Shown: positions 51,901 to 57,900 of the stretch, piece after piece
How the letters are laid out: each line of letters begins with the position of its first letter
How positions within the stretch are numbered: position 1 is the first letter of the stretch
NCBI RefSeq assembly: GCF_018691265.1
Contig: NW_024881313.1
Span: forward strand, 16,299,518 to 16,363,517
Direction: 5' to 3'
From: Tyto alba
Lineage: Eukaryota; Chordata; Aves; Strigiformes; Tytonidae
Length of the DNA stretch: 64,000 nucleotides
Program-made: the position numbers and the translations under genes
Notes under the pieces: model-generated
Seen by the model: the letters and a program-made list of their open reading frames with translations, nothing else
What the model was told of the DNA's origin: nothing
Databases searched by the model: none

Positions 51901-54900
51901 TATTGCCAGATGTTCACTCTGCATTCAGACATACTAATATCTACACAGCGCCTGGCACCAACGTCTTTATTCAGATTTTGGCACATGTCCCAGATTAGTA
52001 ACAGTAGTAGTTTAATAGCAACTCAGTTATGAAATACTTATTTTCCTTTTTTTAACTCCCATTTTATTTAGGCTTAGTTGATAAAGATCTAGTGTATGAT
52101 TCTTGTAATCTACCCTAGTGACATGCTTCCCTTCCTGTGAATCACTTCTGTGTGTAACAATCAGAGAGACTCTTAGATGCTTTATAACAAGAGCTACTAG
52201 GAAAGACATAAAAGCCTTATCTCATTAGACTTTCCAGACTCCTTAGCAGCTGAAATTTCTACAAAAGGCCTTCTACTTATAAAAGGGATTTATTATACAC
52301 ATTCAAAATAACTGTCTGGAATTTCAGAAATCCCGCCTCATTTCACAGGAGCCTAGCTCTTTGACATCACAGAAGTGAACCACAATACCACAGTAGTCCA
52401 TTCTGTTTCTCATCTGATACCTTCTTGTTTCAAATGCCTTATGCCTCTGGTAAAGTGCAAGTTGAAACACGACAAGACAACAAACTGCACTGTAATCTAT
52501 GGAAAAAGCAGCCACACCACCAGAGCAGGGTGTTGTGCTGATGGGAGCCTCGCGAGCAGCCCAGCAACCTCCGGCATGATCGAGATTCTGCTCTGTCAGG
52601 GCAGACAGACAGTGGGGCTGAGTTATTAGCTTCAAAATATCTTAATTATATATGTGCAATATAAAAATACTGTAGTCTAGATAACAACTTCAGTGTTAAT
52701 AGATGTCTACACAGTGCCTGTTGGACTTCTGCATTTTGTCTCATGGCCCCAGCAATTTACTCTTATAGAGATCTTCTGTAAACCCATAAACACTATCAAT
52801 ATAGATTCTTACAATTTCTTCTTTTAAAGCTTTGCAGTTCATCTTTAATGCTGAAATGTTCTTATGTCTCACTGCCTTATTACGTGCTTAGTTACATACC
52901 CCAGCAAACAATTAAACATTTAAAGAAACAAACAAATTGCATAGCATTTTAAGATAATGGAAGCAAGGACTAACAAAAACTCTGGATGCAACCACATAAA
53001 CAAATAATAACAAAATAAGAAAAAAATTACTTTTAAAACATATTAGCTATCCAGGAGCAAACATTTTGGTGAACAGAAGACATGAAACAAGTGAAGGTTA
53101 TGGAAGTCCCTCAAAGGACGTCTGTCTGATTTTTCTTTCTTGCTTCTATTTTCAGAATAATTCACAGAAAGAGTATTTACTAATATAAAGTAAAATATAA
53201 TTTGTAGTCTGTTGGCTAAAAGTAAAGGTCTAATTTACAATGCATCAGTAAATACATATGCTTAAGACAAATGAAAGGAATTTCCAAAGAAACACTAGGA
53301 AAACCAACTTCGACCACTGAATAAAGGCAGCAATTCATGACAATTGCCACCAGAGGTCAGGATTAAATTTATTAAATCACTGTATCCATTTTAATGTTCC
53401 TTAGACCTTGGAAGACCTGAAATTATACTTCAGAAATATCTGTAATAATGCATAATGAGTATCTACTTATCACATTAATGCCAGTACTACACAGATTCCC
53501 CTTTATAAATAGCAGATTCATGTTCAGCATAAATCAATACATACTGTCCAAACACTGAAGAATGTAGAAAATACCTTAATGCATGAAAATAATATAACCT
53601 ATTACAGACTGGCAAGTAGACTTGTGATTTAAGAAGTGCTTTGATTTGGTAGTAGAACCATACAGAAGTATCTGGAATGGATTAACAATTTTACCTCATG
53701 TTTTAATTTTTTCCCCCTTTTACATTTTAGACATCTGATTCCTTCACAATAATTAATACTTACACCTTGAACACTGTGTGCCAATGTTCGTAGCCTCTCC
53801 ACAATTACTTATGCCACAACTGACTACATGAGACTATGCTAAAATTACCAATCAGAGCAAATAGGAAAAATTAATCTCACTTGGGTTTTTTTTATACTCC
53901 ATAAATGAAAATGATTTTCAGTTTGTGATGAAAATAATTACAATCATGTGAAATAACTAAAGTTAATAACTTCTGAAGGATAAAAATTTATGGACTTTTA
54001 AGATATCATGGCTTAATATATTTTTCTATAAATTAATAGCATGCAACAGATAATGTTTTAAATAGCAGTTAAGGTTGAAGTATAGAATTTCAATAATATT
54101 TCAAAAAAAAACCCAAACAACTTTGTAGACCTCATATTAACCATCTTTTCAGAGGTACACTTTGCAAATTGGGAATAGAATCAAGAAGAGAAAAAAAAAA
54201 TCAGGTGGAGCAATCTTTTACATATTCTGTAAAATTGAGGCATGTGGAAAATATATGGGGGCATCTTTACCTTACAGAGTTATTAAAAAAAAAAAAAAAA
54301 AAAATCAAAAAATCCTAACATGGAAAAAGCCTAACTTCCCTTTAAACCATAATTTTAAATATCTAAACATCATTATAATTTAATTTAAGACTCTGCAGGT
54401 AGGTCTCATTCTTGCTCAAACGGAGTAATTTTTTACAAAAGGCAAGCTGGTCATAAAAAGGATTTATCAGTCCAGTTTGGCTACTACTTTTGATACCGTA
54501 GGTATTTGGAGAGGTATCAGAACAAAACTGAACAACAGACTGTATTTACTTCTCCTTCAAGACAAGAATTCCTATATAAACAATCACTTGTTCCTTCAAC
54601 TTAGCTTAGACAATTGTATTAATTTATAATTGTGTGTCTGATAAGTTTCCTAAAGAGGGAAATACTTATCATTGCATTTTATTAAATTCCTCAAGAGAAG
54701 AGGCTAAAGAATTAAAAACATCTGACTTATTTTACCAACTACGATTTATCACCTATTTTACTTTGAAGCATGACAGCCTCAATTTCAAAAATTTCTGACA
54801 AAAACCACTAAAAAGAATACAGATGTTTTAAATAACAAGGGAGAAGATGGATCAACAGGCCTATGTTTCTACCAATGCGTGATTTCTTAGCATTCCGAAA

Positions 54901-57900
54901 AGGAAGTAATGTATCTGAAAAAAAAGGTAAGTTCAAGATTTCATACAACTTCATAATTATGCTGTTACAGATAAAATTTAACATACTTTCATCTTCTTCA
55001 ACTGAAGAGGACTCAGATCACTTTATTTACAGGGTGGCCATGAATGTAAGTAAAATTCTAATAATAAAAGAAACAGCTGACATGAAACATATTAAAAATT
55101 TAGTTCCTAAAATATACGCATTGCTAAATATGTTGTTTCCTCATTGCAGATACCAACCAATTGTAATGGACTGGAATTAAAAAGAGCTTATTAAGATTGC
55201 AACTCACACCACTTGAGTTTGTTCTTCATCAGGTCTAGTATCATGTTACTATTCGAAAGTTTTGCGTTGCCTACTTATGACTTAGTAACTTTCGGGGAGT
55301 TGAAAGGGCTTTTTGCAGGAATGAGAATAAGAAGTGCCTAGAAATACATCTGTCATTGTATTTTCAAGGAAATCTGAAATTTTGTGGAAATTTAAATTTT
55401 TAAAAAGGCACATTCAGAAGGAAGTCTGGCTGTAATTCTATAGTCTTTAGTATCTGAAAAAATGCTCCCTAATACACTCTGTAGGGACCTACAGAAATCT
55501 TTGAAGAATGAAGCAGGGTAAAGTTAAATGTTCAGATGTGAAAATTCATTTTAAAATGAGACCTTTGAATTCAACTGATGTTAAAAATAAAGCATTGAAA
55601 ATCAGAACATATCCACAATTATCATGAGGCATTATGACAGATCTTTTCCGTATTCTGTCTTCTTGTGCAAAGATGTGTTTTCTTGAGCTTTTGTAATCGG
55701 TCTCCAACACTGCTTCCTACAACCTCAGAAGTGATCAAAACTTCTTAATCATATTTCTTTATGTAAAAATACATGAACATCAATGCCATTGTCAACTGTT
55801 TTCAAGGGTTCATTTTTCACATACTGCATATTCTGTTTAATAGTAATCACATACCATGGTGATGCATATTCTAAAGAGGTGCAGTAAGGTCATAGCAGTT
55901 GTTCAAAAGTGTATTTGCTACAGTCTCAATGGCAAACTGTTTGCACATACTGCCCTATCATCTTACCATACATAAAGCAAACTTGGATTATTTTTCTTTG
56001 CTACTTCAATTCCATGGACAAAATAAACCACATTTTATCCATGAAAAATACTAACTCTTTAAACTGATTTTTTGCCCCTGGTAGAGTTTGCTTCAACCCC
56101 TTGCACCTATCCCTTCATAAAAATCTTTTTTCTTTCTTTCACTTACAGCACTCCCCAGCAGCTGGAGTGGAACCTTCAATTCCAAAAGTGCTGGTCTCAG
56201 ATTATTATTTTTTTAAAAATTTGCATCACAAAAAAACATGCCATAAGAACAACCACTAATTACCAGACCAAGTGTCAATTGTGTGTTTGAAAAATTCTGT
56301 ATTTGAAAGTAGCCAATAATGAATGTGAGGGAACGTTTTCCCTGTACTCCCAGATGCCTTATCCCAACATATCAGAAGAAAGTGAGGGTGCTTAAAAACA
56401 AGGACAGGGAGAAGTGGGAGAGAAAGAGTCAGAGTGGAGAAGAGAGGGACAGGAAAAGGATTCAACTAAAAAGGCTAAAACCAAATCTGTGGAGAAAACT
56501 GTAACCGGGATTTGATGAGAGAAGTTGGAAGGAAAAACTACTGCTTTCATCTAGGACAAGTTGAACTCAACATTAGGACCTCAACATAATTAGAGAGAAT
56601 AAAGGAGAAGAGGTTTATAAGGGAGAGGGAGAAAAAAAATATTAAAAGAAGAAAGAAGGAAAAACAATGTTTGGATGAAGTTGGAAAGGCTGGGAAAGAA
56701 ACTGAGATTCATTCAGAATGACTGAGGAAGGATAGAAACAGGCCTGTAAGAGTGAGCTAAGAAATCAAGCAACAGGAAAAAGGGGATGGGCAAGGGAAGG
56801 TGAAAAGATTGACAGAAGCTGTTACAGAGAAGGGAAGAATTTACAAAAAACTAGGGGATAGAAAACAGACACAAAGTTGGTTAAGAGAATAGGCTGAGAG
56901 AAGGAACAAGTGAAGACAAAGCATTTAAGCTGAGAAAGAAAAGTCCTTCCAGTTTTCAGGACACGTCTAGACTGCTCACTGCCCTAACAAATTTACTTTT
57001 GTACCATGCAGTGCGACAGGTCAGGGACGTATTGTCTGGTGTGTATATTCCTTCAGGCGTCACAGTTAGCAGGTGTAACACTAGTATGGAACAAAGAGTT
57101 ACTGAGGTATATCACCTTCTCTTACAAAAGGCTAATTCAAGAAAGGAACAAAGTATTCTACACCATATTTATTTCGGCAACGGAGACTCATTTGATTATT
57201 TCATCTCCCCTTACTTGTCAAGCTTAAGATTCTGGGGTGTGTTTTGCAGAAGCATTTAGCACAAAGATCTGCAAAACAAAACCCAGACTGTCACTACAGA
57301 AAGCAACTGAGACATGAAAAAAACTTTTTTTTTTTTTAAACTAGAAACAGTATTTACTGTAATTGATATTCCATGGCTATTTCTTGCAAGTATATTCTTG
57401 ACCCACATTTACACATGATGTAGTTCACTCCTTAATAAACATAACAAACTGTTTTATTTGGCAAGACAAAAGTTCTATATATGTTACCATCCTTTGATGT
57501 GACAGAGATGAGTAGTAAAAGCCAATGTATGGTGGGTTGACCCTGGCCAGTAGCTAATTCCCCCCAACAGTCACTTACTCCCTCACCAGTGGGATGGAGG
57601 AGAGAATTGGAAGAGCAAAAGTGAGAAAAACTCATGGGTTGAGATAAAGACAGCTTAATAAGTGAAAGAAAACAAAACAAAAACTCCAAACAACAAGTGA
57701 TACAAAGGCAATCACTCACTACCTCCCACCAGCAGGGTGATGCCTAGCCAGTCGCTGAGCAACAGCTGCTTTGGAACTCATTAAAACATCGTCAACTTGT
57801 TAAATAGTTTCCCACAGAAAATTAGTAGAAATTATGCACAGCCACAACTCCAATGGCAACATGAAGCATTAATAGAACCATAATGAAGACGCTGTTACAA

